Shown piece after piece: positions 26,497 to 38,705 of a stretch of 64,000 nucleotides of DNA. The translations under genes and the position numbers were made by a program. The DNA lies in contig CM068314.1 in NCBI GenBank assembly GCA_034766995.1, positions 35,323,208 to 35,387,207 on the forward strand. The letters are read 5' to 3'. The notes under the pieces were generated by a model. That model saw nothing but the letters and a program-made list of their open reading frames with translations, was not told where the DNA came from and did no database searches. Each line of letters begins with the position of its first letter. Within the stretch, counting starts at the first letter, position 1. Origin of the DNA: Acanthacorydalis orientalis (taxonomy: Eukaryota; Arthropoda; Insecta; Megaloptera; Corydalidae).

Positions 26497-26871
26497 AGAA
26501 GTAATTCAAAGGTCAATAAACCAGGATCATTCTTCACATTATGCTTTTTAATATTCAAGTAATTCTTGTGGTATTGATTTGATACAACCTTGATTTTTGA
26601 CGTATTTTTTTTAAATTATACATGTAAATAAATAATTTTTTTTTCGTATGCTTATTTTCTTGCAAAACAACATGACTTATCCATATTTGATTATTGTTGC
26701 GCATATTTGATATATTTGCATTCTTTTATTTTCTTACGAATAAAAACTCTTCTATTTATTTATTTCTAAGTATGTATAATTGTAGAAAAATAAAATAGAT
26801 GTTCTTTTAGATCCGGTCCACATAGTGCTTTTCATGTACTTATGCACTCCTGAAAAATTTTGGGATCCTTG
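26104..26871 (+). mobile_element. hAT/Charlie-like element, internally deleted
   Basis: The left end CAGGGGTCTTCGAATTACGG at 26104 and the GGCCCACGGGAC that follows closely resemble the hAT-Charlie terminal sequence. The right end reads inward as CAAGGATCCCAAAATT from 26871, a partial match. Flanking octamers are CTTTAAAA (26096-26103) and TTTTAAAT (26872-26879), sharing the TTTAAA core, as expected for an aged 8 bp target duplication. At 768 bp it is a small remnant of an element that is usually over 2 kb. Confidence 0.85.
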
Positions 26872-27006
26872 TTTTAAATTATCATATTTATTTGAAATAA
26901 ACAGTCTATCAATACATGAAAATGATGTATTATAGAAATACATTTAAGGATATTGAATCTAGAGAAAAATATACGAACAAAAATCTTTGACAGTGGACGT
27001 CAAATT

Positions 27007-27046
27007 TCTTCCGTTCTGACTTCTTTCTGAACGGAAGATTTTTTTT
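27007..27046 (+). repeat. 10 bp hairpin followed by a T run
   Basis: TCTTCCGTTC (27007-27016) pairs with GAACGGAAGA (27029-27038) across a 12-base loop, followed by eight T. It resembles a hairpin/T-run transcription end, but in animal DNA the T run alone would be the relevant RNA polymerase III stop signal. No upstream small RNA gene was recognised. Confidence 0.5.
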
Positions 27047-27252
27047 ATTTTAAACTAGTAACTTTATTTTCCATTTTTGTGACAATGCCGATAATCAATT
27101 TATTTTTTTAAAATGGATAATAAAAAAATATTTTTGAATTTGAAAGGGTACGCTGGGGAAACTAAAGTGTTGAAGAAGGTAAACGATTATTGTAAGTTTT
27201 GGAGACACTGTTATTCTATTTTTAAGTTACTTAAATGTATTTTAAGTTTCAA

Positions 27253-27283
27253 TATTATATATATATATATATATATAATATAT

Positions 27284-27326
<43 letters not shown>

Positions 27327-27364
27327 GTACAATGAATACACATTAAGTTATTTAGTAAAAGTGT

Positions 27365-27397
<33 letters not shown>

Positions 27398-27401
27398 GCA
27401 C
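27253..27401. repeat. Interrupted (TA)n tract with TAATA slips
   Basis: TA blocks at 27255-27323 broken by AATATA slips, a 40-base unique spacer, then TA at 27364-27392 and CACACGCACA. Confidence 0.95.
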
Positions 27402-27559
27402 ATAGTGTTTGTTTGTGTGTGTATAGAAGAGTAAGAAGTGTTTTTGAAAAAAATACATGAATGTCGATTTAATATTAGCGCATTACTCTTTGAACTTGAG
27501 GAATAAATCACAAAGTTTGAAAATCCAATTATTACAATTTGCAATGAGACCACAACGAA

Positions 27560-28000
27560 ACGGTTTCTAATTTCTAATTATATCGCCAGATGTCACGTGT
27601 TTTAATCTCACGGTGACTAGACATCAAACCGTCACATCGTCTCAATCAACTGTCAAGAGAACGAATAAATTTAGCATTTATTTGACCGTTCTAACAACCT
27701 TTCACTGTCACGCACAACATAATATCGTTAGAGGAACAAAATCAGCGATGTGTTTGCGAGACTAAACGTCGACAGCTAAAAATAATTACCTGGCGTAGTG
27801 TAAACACCTGCCGAAAATATGTGAGTTATATACAGATCGTGATGCTGTCACACCTACGATTTATTTTAAGTTACCATTTCATGATCTTGATGGCAGACTG
27901 TGGCAGAGGAAAAAGATTAAATGTGCGGATCAGGCAAGTCGTGCCTTGAATCATAAACATGAAACGAATTTCATTTTCAGAAGCTACCGTTGCGAGAAAT
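27560..28000. other. Moderately GC-rich block without coding capacity
   Basis: Unique-looking sequence with a CACGTG E-box at 27593-27598 and no microsatellite. Its composition suggests conserved non-coding DNA rather than decayed transposon, but conservation cannot be seen from one sequence. Confidence 0.25.
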
Positions 28001-30025
28001 ATGATCGATTTTATATATTTTTACTTACATCGAAATTTATGAACATTAAGAATGTTCAATTTTTAATCGTATTCGTTTTGCACTGGCAATCAACGTACCG
28101 AAGATAAAGTGGAAAAACTCAAACACATTCAATATAAATATTTATATTAAACCCATTTAATTCTTTTCTTCTTTTATTACAATCACATTTTTTTTACTTT
28201 AATATCAATACATTACATATATTTTAATTATTTTCAGTAAGAAATGAAAATATTGACTAACTTCTCCTTATATATTAAGTTACATATATTCAACCTAAAA
28301 TGTAATTAATGCGAAATACTTAAAAAAATCTTCTTCTGGGACCGAATGTATATGTGAAATATGAATTTTATTAAAAAAAAACGCTTATACAAATAGTGAG
28401 TAACAAACGTTTATTATAATAATAATCAGTATATAATTTTACACAAGCATGTTAATCATTGCAGAGTTAATTGAAATTTTATATTAAAAGTTTGAAATGA
28501 ATAACAAATATAATTATGAGACAGAAATCAATATCAAAACAAAAATAAATCAAAAATAAAAGATACGCTTTAGATAAAAAAGATACTCTATAAATACAAA
28601 TTAATATAAAGATGATCATAAGATTTGATGAATTAAAATACATACGGATTACAAACAGCACGCTTTACTCAAATTTACTAATCATCTCTTAGATCAAACA
28701 TTCTATAAAAATTAAAATTAGACTTGGAGACCTATCTTAAGTTTATATATTTCACTTGTTATCTTTTTTGGGACTCTTGAATTATGTTTAACGGAGAAAG
28801 TAATTATTTCCTTAATAAAATATTGTGTTTTAAATCGCAAGTAATATTGTCATAATAAATGACAAATCTTTTCATTTCTTTCAGAGTTAAAAAAATATTT
28901 TTTATATAAATCAATAATACGAATAACATTCTATGAAACTTACTTAGTTTTGTTTAATTATTTACAACATAATATTGTCGATAAATAAAGTTTCAAATAG
29001 TTTTAATCAAAACAACCTTAATTACACAATGATACATTATTAAAATTAACATATATTTTAACATACATTTTCTATAGTTGTAGTGATCTTGTGAGATAAC
29101 CTGTGTATATATATAATACGATTTAAAGTGTTTATCTTAAGAAGACATAAATATTGTTTTATATAGAAAAGATTATATATATATATATATGAAGAAATAA
29201 ATGTAAACACCTAATAAATATACGTTTTAATATATAGTATACATAACTGAAAAGTTATGGTTGGAAATTACTCAAAATTAATGTATCTTAATGCATTATG
29301 AAAATTCTTTTTTTTCAATCGTAAAAGTTATCATCTCGATCAAATTTAAATCCATTAATTAAACATAGTATGACTACATTCAGAAGCACTGTGTCGTAAA
29401 TATGAATCATATTTTCTGGGTAGCTGCATTTATTTGAAGTAAAATATTGAATGGTTAATGCAATTTGTAAACGAATGAATTAATATAAATTATCGCAAAT
29501 GTACACAGGCAGACAGATCATGTAAACGCAACGATGTGCAAAAGGAAACAGTATCCTGCGTGACGATTATCCATGTATATTTTATAATCTTTTCCGTTGG
29601 AAATAATCTACTGCCAAGGGCGTACGGACGTAAGGCGAACGACATACATACAATGTTTTGCACTACATCCAAATGTCCATTAATGTCGGAAACGTTTGAT
29701 TTTTTTTTTGACAACGTTTAAATGAAGATGATCGCATAACCATATGTGTTTTAGTAAAAATAAACACATTTTGGCGAACGTTGTGTACCGTTGTTATTGT
29801 GTCATTTTCGTAGAATTTTCATTTAACTATAAATAATTAATCTTTCTTTTGTTTGTTATTTTGAAATTTGGCAACAAAGGTTTTCATATGATCAGATGAT
29901 TACGTTAAAGAAAGTCGCATAGAAAATTTACACATTAACATTTCGTTAATGTTCTTGAATTTATTGCAATTGTTGTCTACATCTAGATGCACAAACAAGA
30001 TATAAAGAATAGCCACATAGGACAT

Positions 30026-30030
<5 letters not shown>
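28001..30030. other. A+T-rich non-coding stretch
   Basis: A somewhat GC-richer block at 29500-29790 has overlapping short open frames on both strands with no domain. Nothing else recognised. Confidence 0.5.

Positions 30031-30068
<38 letters not shown>
30031..30068. repeat. (TA)n microsatellite abutting a mariner end
   Basis: Uninterrupted TA running into the left end of the mariner relic. Confidence 0.95.
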
Positions 30069-30072
<4 letters not shown>

Positions 30073-30878
30073 AAAGAGTCGTTTGATAAGTTTGGCAATT
30101 TTTATGATGTGGTGCCACTATTCATTTGGTAACGTCATGGTTACTTCAACCTGAAACAATGCATTGTTCACGTTCTGCAGATGTTTAAAACGAGCATTGT
30201 AGCAGTTGTATCAAAAATTGAAAAAAACGAGCAGACCTTTCTGGATCTATTCGTCATCATGAATGAAACATGAATCCACCACTCCACACCTGAGTCGAAC
30301 TAGCAGTAAAAGCATTGGACAACGACTGGTGAAAGTGCTCCTAAGAAAGTCAAGACCGTTTTGTTGTTTGAGAATGTGATGACCATTACTGTTTGCGACT
30401 CCTGAGAATCGTTCTGATCGAGTACTTAACGAAGAGAAATACGATACAGGAGCTTATTGTACAACTTTATTGGACCATTTGAAAGTAGAACTAAAACAAA
30501 AACGGCCAAGATTGGCGCACAAAAAAGTGCTCTTTCACCAGGAAGTCGCGCTATTCCATAAATCGATCGTCATAATGGCAAAATTGCACGAATTAAGCTT
30601 CGAATTGATTTCTCATCCACCCTACTCTCCGAACTTGGCCCGACTTCTTCTGCTTCCCAAACTGAAAAATTTGTCTCAGTGGAAAGAAATTCTCGTCGAA
30701 TGAGGATGTCATCGCCGTTGTCAATGCATATTTCGCAGATTCGCTGGACTAAGTGTATAGTTCTCACTGGAGACTATGTTGAGAAATAAAATCGATTTTT
30801 TTCCGAAAAAACAGTGTTTTACTTGCTTTTGATTTACTTATACTTATCAAACTTCTGATACTTATCAAACGGCCCTCA
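30069..30878 (+). mobile_element. Degenerate mariner element, irritans-like
   Basis: Inverted ends share GTTTGATAAGT: left at 30081-30091 inside GAGTCGTTTGATAAGT, right as the reverse complement at 30860-30870 followed by GGCCCTCA and TA. The right end has a second copy of the CTTATCAAAC motif at 30843-30852, so the terminal repeat is partly duplicated. The size, about 810 bp, implies internal deletion. The left end sits directly against a (TA)n tract (30031-30068), and another lies just downstream (30901-30945). Confidence 0.8.
30290..30780 (+). pseudogene. Mariner transposase C-terminal half, decayed
   Basis: Homology to the mariner catalytic domain is visible over several frames: a K-K-V-K-T-V block near 30340, a stretch ending in L-K-V-E-L-K-Q-K-R-P-R-L at 30478-30515, then the second catalytic block F-H-Q-D-N-A, here altered to F-H-Q-E-V-A so the Asp is lost, followed by H-K-S-I-V-I-M-A-K-L-H-E-L and S-H-P-P-Y-S-P-N-L-A (30540-30645). 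The last catalytic Asp of the S-P-D-L motif is Asn. Stops and frameshifts precede and follow. It cannot be catalytic. Confidence 0.85.
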
Positions 30879-30898
30879 TATACGACCCTCGTATATTT

Positions 30899-30900
<2 letters not shown>

Positions 30901-30946
<46 letters not shown>
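30901..30946. repeat. (TA)n microsatellite
   Basis: About 22 TA units, just outside the right end of the mariner relic. Confidence 0.95.
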
Positions 30947-31461
30947 GTTTTTTTTTAAAATTTAACTCAACTAATTCACGAGTAACCCATCAAACTTAGA
31001 AAATTACTCAACAGTTTTTGGTCACACTAGATGCTTTCATTTACAAGGTGATACACATTTACATATTACATTCTTTAATTATTATTTCTTAATTTTATTT
31101 TCTTGTGTTTTGAATTTACTGTAAAGTGTGTTATTTTTTAAACTTTAATTACATCCATTATTAGCATTTCAATGTTTTTTGTTTATTTTTTATTTTCTTC
31201 GCATGTAAATGAATACTCGCGAGAAAAGAATATTAACTTAATTTAAAGATTAACATTTTATACAATTTAATGTTCGTGCAATAAAAGTTTTCACTGTGAT
31301 GTTTTAAGTAAAATCTCTTGATTAAATGTGTTCGGCTGGTTACAAATATTGAATTAATTTGAAATAAATTGATTTATAACATGTTTGTACGTTTTAAGCC
31401 TTAAGACGATTCCATCATCTTAAAAATGTTTAGATACAAAAAAGATGTTTCTGTACATTTG

Positions 31462-31610
31462 AGATATTGCCATCGAAGTGCACATAAGCAACAAGTGAAA
31501 TTGATTAATAATCAATTACCGAACATTTTTGATCAGAAATATTTTTGTGGTTGGTGGGATGAGTGAAAAAATCGTTTATTAAAGTGAGTTTACCTAAAAA
31601 TCCAGAATTA
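31462..31610 (+). repeat. Unclassified dispersed repeat, copy A
   Basis: Shares with copies at 33175-33325 and 49245-49410 an ordered set of blocks: (T)CATCGAARTGYACATAAGCA near 31472-31490, CAATTA--GAACATTTTT near 31511-31530, a G-rich GTGGTTGGTGGGATGAGTGA near 31547-31566, and TTTATTAAAGTGAGTTTA at its end. No TIR, poly(A) tail or coding frame was recognised. Confidence 0.6.
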
Positions 31611-32685
31611 TTTTATAAAGTTATATTATAATGACTAGCTTTTTATTACTTTTTTGATTTTAAGTAATGGATTAGCTATTTGATACATACTTGTATAAAT
31701 ATTGAAAAAATGTATCCATTTATTAGAAATAATCTCAATTATTATTACATATTCAAAAAGAATACTATTTTAATATTATTTTTATTAAACAAAATCAATG
31801 ATAAATTATTACTATTTTCAATTTAAAATTATAAAAATGTGTTCATATTGAATACTTTTCTTTTATTCTCATTTCATATTTTATACTGTACTTTTATTAC
31901 TTTATTTTTAATTTAAAAGATTTAAATAACGCAATCTAATAACATCAGAAAAGTTATTACGTTTATAAAGGAAAATATGTATTCGAAAATAGATTTCCAA
32001 AAACATACAAATCTCAATATAATTATAAAAACGTGCGTTTACATTCCTTTATGCCATTCAGTAAAGGCAAGATTGATGAACGCTGGAAAATGGTAATCAA
32101 ACAGTAGAAAAAAGTCGATAATATATTATAATAAATAAATATGAAAATATGTATGTTTGAATGTGCGTGTATATATGTATGTATAAATTTGTGGAATATT
32201 TTATAAGTGGGAACAAATAAAACTGTTACAAAATGTTATTTCCTAGCATATTTAAAATAATCGCACTTGATATATTCTGTTCGCTTCCGTATGTTGAATT
32301 TTTTGTTTGTTTCTAGCGAAAAGCAAGGTTATTGTACTACGATGACACTTAAAATCGCATGTCAAATATTCAAGGTCGAAAGCAATTAACATTAAACACA
32401 ACACTGGCGGCATTTAACATTAAAAATGCAAATGAATGCTTGGGTTTTAAGTGCCCCGCTTCGAAAATTACGTTATAAACCGGAACATAAAATGTCAAAA
32501 ATGGTTTAGCTTATTGGTACACTTAAATAAGTAATTTTGATTTACTTCATTTGTTAAAAAAGGAATTCACAGTTTTTAAATTACTTTTCTTGTGAATTGT
32601 TGATAAACACCTGCGTTCTTCAAAGTTTATGATGTTATACATAATATATCATTGTATGTTTTTTTTATATGCACATACATATACA

Positions 32686-32686
<1 letters not shown>

Positions 32687-32732
<46 letters not shown>

Positions 32733-32745
32733 GGAGAGAGAGAGC
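32687..32745. repeat. (TA)n followed by (GA)n
   Basis: TA units followed by AGGGGAGAGAGAGAGAG. Confidence 0.95.
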
Positions 32746-33174
32746 TTGTAACTTTGTCTCCTTGCTTTGGTAGATTATAAGGAAATATATTCATATCTTT
32801 TATATTAATATTTATGTCACTTACATATTATACACACAATCAATAAATAATAGCAAATTCGAAGAATTAAGTATGGAACAAAAAAACTTCTCTAAATGCG
32901 AAGTTAGTACGAACTAAAACTTTAATCTCCAGATCAAATTTACAGAAATATTAAAAAAACAAAATATTTTGAATTATCTAACTTGTTAATAACTGTCCAA
33001 GTTTATTTAATTATAAGAAAATTTTAAGATTTTTACAATGAATTTTTATATTCTCTCACATACCAAAAAAAAGTATTCTGGTTAGAAATGTTCAATAGTT
33101 AATTATTGACCATTAGATTGATGTTTGTGCGTAAATCGATGGTGATGCTATCTGGTTTCTTTGTACTTCTCTGT

Positions 33175-33325
33175 GAATGATAATATCGTCATCGAAATGT
33201 ACATAAGCAACAATAAAATAGATAAATAATTAAGTATTGAACATTTTTAATTCATGGTTTACAAGGGAGTGAAAAATTCATTTGTAAAACTGAATTTAAC
33301 CACAATCCCTAGAACTGTTATTGTA
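33175..33325 (+). repeat. Unclassified dispersed repeat, copy B
   Basis: Same ordered blocks as copy A: TCATCGAAATGTACATAAGC at 33189 on, AACAATAAAAT, TATTGAACATTTTTAATTCA near 33235-33254, CAAGGGAGTGAAAAATTCAT near 33262-33281, then TTTGTAAAACTGAATTTAAC. It lies 1.7 kb from copy A in the same orientation. No class assigned. Confidence 0.65.
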
Positions 33326-34196
33326 GTTTTATGATTTTCTTTAGTTTAAAATTTATATTTTTGTTAATAGAAAATAGAACGACATTTCACGAAAGATTAA
33401 TTTATAAAATTTTTTTGTTTGCTTTTTATTTAATAAAAACACAAACAGAAAAAAATACTGAATATATGAATTAAAATACTTTTTTAAAAATAATATGCGT
33501 TACTAATGTATTTTTATTTATTCGAATGTTAATAACTATTTATAATAAAAAAATGGCGATATATTTTTTTATATATTTATTTAAAATATTCAATAAAAAG
33601 TATTTATCTCTTGTGAATATAGTTTTTGATAAAAAGGCAATTTAACTCCAATAAAGTACTGTAGTCTTTTATAAAATCAACTTTTGTCGAAGTTATAAAA
33701 TAAGTATAAGTAGAATATATAAACTTACTGTAATTTTTTAAAAAAAGTACTGGACATATTTAACAAGAGTCATATATAAAGATGATAATTATTCTCGAAC
33801 GGTAAAACGGTCTTTTGTCACATTCCTAATCTGTATATAACATTTTTTAATGCCACCACCATGAATTATCTTTGTTTGAAAAATTAATCTTATACCAATT
33901 CATTTTAGTGTGTAACAAATTTAACAAACCATTTATTCAAGCTCAAGTCCATCAAAATTGAGCCTGTGGCAATAATCTGAATCTTTGATACGATGTAGAA
34001 AGTTTCAACCCCGCCCAACAAGTATCATGCCACCACTGAAATCGAATCTGGTAGAGCCCCTAAAGACACGCATCTTTTATACTAAAACGAAGCACCCACG
34101 ATAACTAGAATGTGAACGACCTTCTGCTCTACACTTTCATTTTCTGTATATTGAAAGTAATATCATACAACATTTTCAAAGCTAATATAAATATTA

Positions 34197-34252
<56 letters not shown>

Positions 34253-35570
34253 GGTATATATTGCTATAAGTACGAGTTTATAGGTATACACGTGTCTTAA
34301 GACACGTGCGATGGCCAAAGGTGAAAAAACTTTTGTTAATGTTACAACATGCTTTGTTACCTTTTAATATTACGGAGTAAACAGATGGAAAATAAATTTT
34401 ATTTGATGAAATAAAATTGTGTCATTACAGTGTTTTTTAAATGTTTAGGCACGAGTTCTCAATTCACACAGAGAAGAAAAAATGTATAATATGCTGAAGC
34501 TAAAATATTTATTCCTCGAGTCAGATGAATAAAGAAAATAACAACAAAGAAGACAAATTTAAATAATGACGCATATGCTGATTTATTATGAAAACACAAT
34601 TTTGAAAAAATAAAAATTTCACTCATAAATTTATAAACTTAATACAGACTACTCTCACTTTACAAAGATAATGAGTAGTTGAAAGAGTATGTGATGGATG
34701 AATTTTTGTAAAGCTAAAACTTAATTGTCATTAGTTCTAATAGAACAAATTACCTCTCATTTATGCTAAGATATCTTCAAAACCAAATCTAATTCAAAAT
34801 TTTCTACTTTTACTTGTTGAACTAACCAAACTTCCTTTAAATATTAAATTACTTTTCGTTTCGTCTCATTTCTTGATAGACTCTTTGAAAAATGAGTGCG
34901 TATTCGATTTTATAAAGAAAACTAAGTCCATGACAAATCCTCTGATCGATTACACACTTGTCTGAAAGTTTCTCGAGTTTTTAATTTAATGCTTACTTAT
35001 TAAACACATGTACAACGTTAAACCATTAACAACTTCTGAAGTTTTTAACATTTTGTCTTTTTGTATATAAATTTTATGCTCAGTAGAAGTTGAAAAAACA
35101 TCGTCAAAAATATTTTTTTGTTACAGTGTCCATGACTGGTATATGTACTCGATAATATCCAATTTTACATTAAAAAGTATGGTTTTTCTATTTTTTTAAG
35201 CATTCTAGTTCACTATTTAATGTTTTCAAAATGTTTTGAATGGAAAAGGAACAATTGTTATATAAATTAAATTATGTTTAAAGTTTAAAACATTAAAATA
35301 GTGAAAATGATAAGAGATGATGACATACTTTAAAACAATTCACACTACAATATAACTATCAAGTTATGATGCAAGTTATTACTAATAGAAATAATTTTTC
35401 CTGTTCGACTAAATTCGATCTTCGTTCAAAGTGTTATCTACTCTGTCCTCATAACCTCAGAAATATCGTATGAAATATTAGAATATGAAATAATTTTACT
35501 TTTTATATCTTGGAATTTTCATATAACGAGAGTTCTTAATTAATTAAGACACGGTAATATAAAAACATAC
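33326..35570. other. A+T-rich non-coding stretch
   Basis: A GC-richer spot at 33935-34110 has no recognisable content. Only the (TA)n tract at 34199-34251 is clear. Confidence 0.5.
34199..34251. repeat. (TA)n microsatellite
   Basis: About 25 TA units. Confidence 0.95.
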
Positions 35571-35572
35571 AA

Positions 35573-35641
<69 letters not shown>

Positions 35642-35663
35642 AATGTGCGTGTGTGCGTGTGCA
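35571..35663. repeat. Compound (CA)n(TA)n(TG)n tract
   Basis: CA units, TA units, then GTGCGTGTGTGCGTGTG. Confidence 0.95.
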
Positions 35664-36086
35664 CAAACATTTTAATGCAAATATGATCATAATATAATAG
35701 AAATCAGAAAAATATTCTAATGTATCTAAATTTTAGCACATATGCTATATTTAAAACTATTTCAATAATTGAAAGCTTATTAATCATTTATGATCTAATT
35801 AAAAATCCAATCAAATAGTAAATAAAATCTCAAAAATTGATATAAATTTTTTTAAAAAATAATACTTTTTATTATTGTAAATAATGTATACAATATTTTT
35901 AACTAAATTCATCAGATTTTTATGGTATATGATATTTTTTTATGGTATTAATACTTTTTTTAAAAAAATATAAATTATATAAACACATAAGGGACAACAA
36001 ATTCAAAACTACATAAATGAAATAATTATCTTATATCATTATATCTATGATGTAATGGAAAGAAAACTAAATAAGAATACTGATTA

Positions 36087-36099
<13 letters not shown>

Positions 36100-36128
<29 letters not shown>
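36100..36128. repeat. (TA)n microsatellite 5' of an RTE end
   Basis: Short TA block immediately before the RTE fragment, which is followed by another. Confidence 0.95.
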
Positions 36129-36129
<1 letters not shown>

Positions 36130-36198
36130 AAATGGAAAATCATGGAAGAGGCCTTTATCCAGCAGTGGATTGACAGGGGCTGAAGATGATGATGATGA

Positions 36199-36202
<4 letters not shown>
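36130..36202 (+). mobile_element. RTE-type retrotransposon 3' end with GAT-repeat tail
   Basis: The sequence encodes E-A-F-I-Q-Q-W-I-D-R-G followed by a stop, the usual C-terminus of RTE proteins, then a (GAT)n tail at 36183-36202 that passes directly into a (TA)n tract. Extreme 5' truncation is typical of these elements. It resembles the block at 3573-3620. Confidence 0.7.
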
Positions 36203-36266
<64 letters not shown>

Positions 36267-36267
36267 T
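36201..36267. repeat. (TA)n(TATG)n microsatellite 3' of an RTE tail
   Basis: TA block continuing from the GAT tail, then five TATG units. Confidence 0.95.
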
Positions 36268-36796
36268 ACAAAACTATTACAAAAAACCTAATATTATTTT
36301 CGGAATAAAATACATATAACTTAAGATTCCGAGGTAGGTGTATAATAAGATTATCCTGTTTCTCAGAATTGATATACGTATTGCAAAACTTCATAAAATA
36401 AACAGATCAGAGAAAACAAACACAGTGCTTTTGAAATTCAGTTTTTCGGTTCTTAAATGTTAAATAAATAAGTAGATTTAAAATATTTTCTTTCTAAGAA
36501 TTAATTTATTAAATACAGTAAATATTTTAAAAGTAATCTAATAAAAGTACAAATTGAAATGAACCTGTACAATTTTACAGTAATACTAATACAATAAAGA
36601 TAAAGAAAAACTTTTTATTGGGACGTTTTTTTTCGAAAAACGAAACATTTAAAATTAAAACCGTGAATTTTAAGTTCCATCTATTTGCACTGAACTAAAA
36701 CTTGACAGATAATAATGAATTAAAATATATTCGAATATAATAATTATAGTACCGTATATTAAAATTTAATATTGACTAATTTCATTAATGTTAACA

Positions 36797-36799
<3 letters not shown>

Positions 36800-36854
<55 letters not shown>

Positions 36855-36878
36855 ACATGTATATGTATATATATATAT
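36800..36878. repeat. (TA)n microsatellite
   Basis: About 26 TA units, then CTACATGTATATG and more TA. Confidence 0.95.
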
Positions 36879-36999
36879 CATAAAAAACACATTAGAATAA
36901 AAAGAACTCGAAATACTCGTAAAAATTTCAAAAATGTTACAAAATATCAGTACGTGCGTACATGTACGCTGTAACAAGTTATTTACTATGTAATCTTGC

Positions 37000-37420
37000 T
37001 GTAGGTCAAACACTGTTTTGGAAAATCAGCGATCGATAAAGTTGAAACGGGCTGCAGCGAAGATCAATCTACCGACAAAGAAGATCTAGTCAAGTTCGAA
37101 AACCGAAAGAGAGCGTATACGAATGAAACATATTATGAAAAGAGCACGTTGTCGGAGGCCTAGAAAGTGTAGGCGTTCGCGGTACAGAAGCGGGATGAGA
37201 GGAAATTGCGAAAGACGCGCGGTCGTCGCCGGGCGAAACCAAGAGTGAGGGTCAAGGTCACTGTAGCCCAGATATGTTTGTACAGTGGATCTGGTGCTGT
37301 TCCCTTCGGATAGACGAAGCCGACGGCGGGGCGGTGCGCGGTGCTCCTACAACGCCCACCTCACCCGATATTCGCAGGATAAACACTATGTGACGCACTG
37401 TGAAACAGATATTCGACTGG
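37000..37420 (+). promoter_or_regulatory. CpG-rich island with a GGGTCAAGGTCA nuclear-receptor element
   Basis: A GC-rich block in an A+T-rich desert. At 37249-37260 two half-sites abut directly (GGGTCA then AGGTCA), and the inner TCAAGGTCA at 37252-37260 fits the extended half-site bound by FTZ-F1/ERR-type monomeric receptors. A 77-codon open frame at 37285-37518 has no recognisable domain and is not called as a gene. Confidence 0.35.
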
Positions 37421-38097
37421 AAAATTTGTTTATACGTCCTATGAAGTTTGAAAGTCGAAAAGTAAAAAAATTAGAAAAAGAACAATTAAAGACGACAGAC
37501 AAAATGTCATTAATCTAATCAATACCTGTATAATTATTGTCTACACGTTAATTACTTTATACAGGCGTTTCGTTCGTTTTTCATTCCGCACTAACTTTAA
37601 ATATAAATTAGCTCTAATTATAAAAATAATTTGAAAATATTATTTTCTGATAAAAATTCTTTGCATATGATAAATAAATATTTTTTTGATTTATAAACAT
37701 AAAAAAATCTATAAAAGAGTAGATAAGTATAAAACAATTCATAATATTTAATAATCCAGTAACAATATCTGTAACTGTGAAATTATTATAATTTTGCATA
37801 GTTTAGATTTTGTACACGGGCAGCTTAATGTTAATGAGAAGCTTTATTTTCATCTCATGTGAAATTTGTTCGTTCTAAAACAAATATAATACTTTTTCTT
37901 TTAAATGCTGGATTTCAGAGGTCAAGTTTGTTTGGTTAAGAAGTTTTTGAATAAATCTTGTTGTGAAAAGGAGAAAGATATTGAAAATGCTAATACTAAG
38001 ACTCACAGCACGATTGGAAATAAAATTAAAAGATAAATTGAACCTAGAAGAATTGCTTTTCATAAGGTAAAGCATTATCCTTGTATAGGTCCGTGGT

Positions 38098-38368
38098 CAG
38101 TGGTGGACCAGGAGGGCACTTCCACCCTGATTGCTCTGTCCCCCCTCTCCCTAACAAAATCGGAGATTTTGTGAGATTTAAAAATTATGGAGAATCATTG
38201 GGAGAATCTTCTTAATGAGACCTTGATGATCAAAAACATTTCTACGCGCGAAAAAAATCGTGTAGTACGAATGCGTTTCCATTAAACCCCCAACAATTTG
38301 ACATAATAAAAATTTATCCCCTCTAATATGACTGTCTGACTAGGAGCCTGTCCCTGTATTCAGCTCTG
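38098..38368. mobile_element. Possible non-autonomous hAT-like element
   Basis: A GC-richer block begins CAGTGGTGGACCAGGAGGGC and contains C-rich runs (38130-38155, 38285-38290, 38330), unlike its surroundings. The right end reads inward CAGAGCTGAATACAGGGA, matching about 11 of 18 positions of the left. No clean target duplication was found and there is no coding capacity. Confidence 0.35.
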
Positions 38369-38493
38369 GGATATCCGCAGAAATTTGTTGCAGTTTTAAT
38401 TTGTAAGCTTGGCTACGATTACACAAGCACTTTAAGCAGTTGCCTTATTTTATTAAATACCCATCAGAAATTCTGGTTTTAAAATATCACGGT

Positions 38494-38494
38494 G

Positions 38495-38526
<32 letters not shown>

Positions 38527-38550
38527 CATATATATATATGTATATATATA

Positions 38551-38587
<37 letters not shown>

Positions 38588-38618
38588 ATATATATATATA
38601 TATATATATATAAATATA

Positions 38619-38702
<84 letters not shown>
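38494..38702. repeat. Longest (TA)n tract of the window
   Basis: About 209 bases of TA repeats with AAGATATA-type interruptions at 38519, 38550, 38585 and 38617 and a clean final block of about 80 bases. Confidence 0.95.

Positions 38703-38705
<3 letters not shown>

Noticed and set aside
29490..29721. Opposite-strand frames of 74 and 61 codons
   Set aside because: They are mirror shadows in a slightly GC-richer block and neither has a recognisable motif.
37285..37518. 77-codon frame in the 37 kb island
   Set aside because: No recognisable domain; base composition alone explains the open frame.
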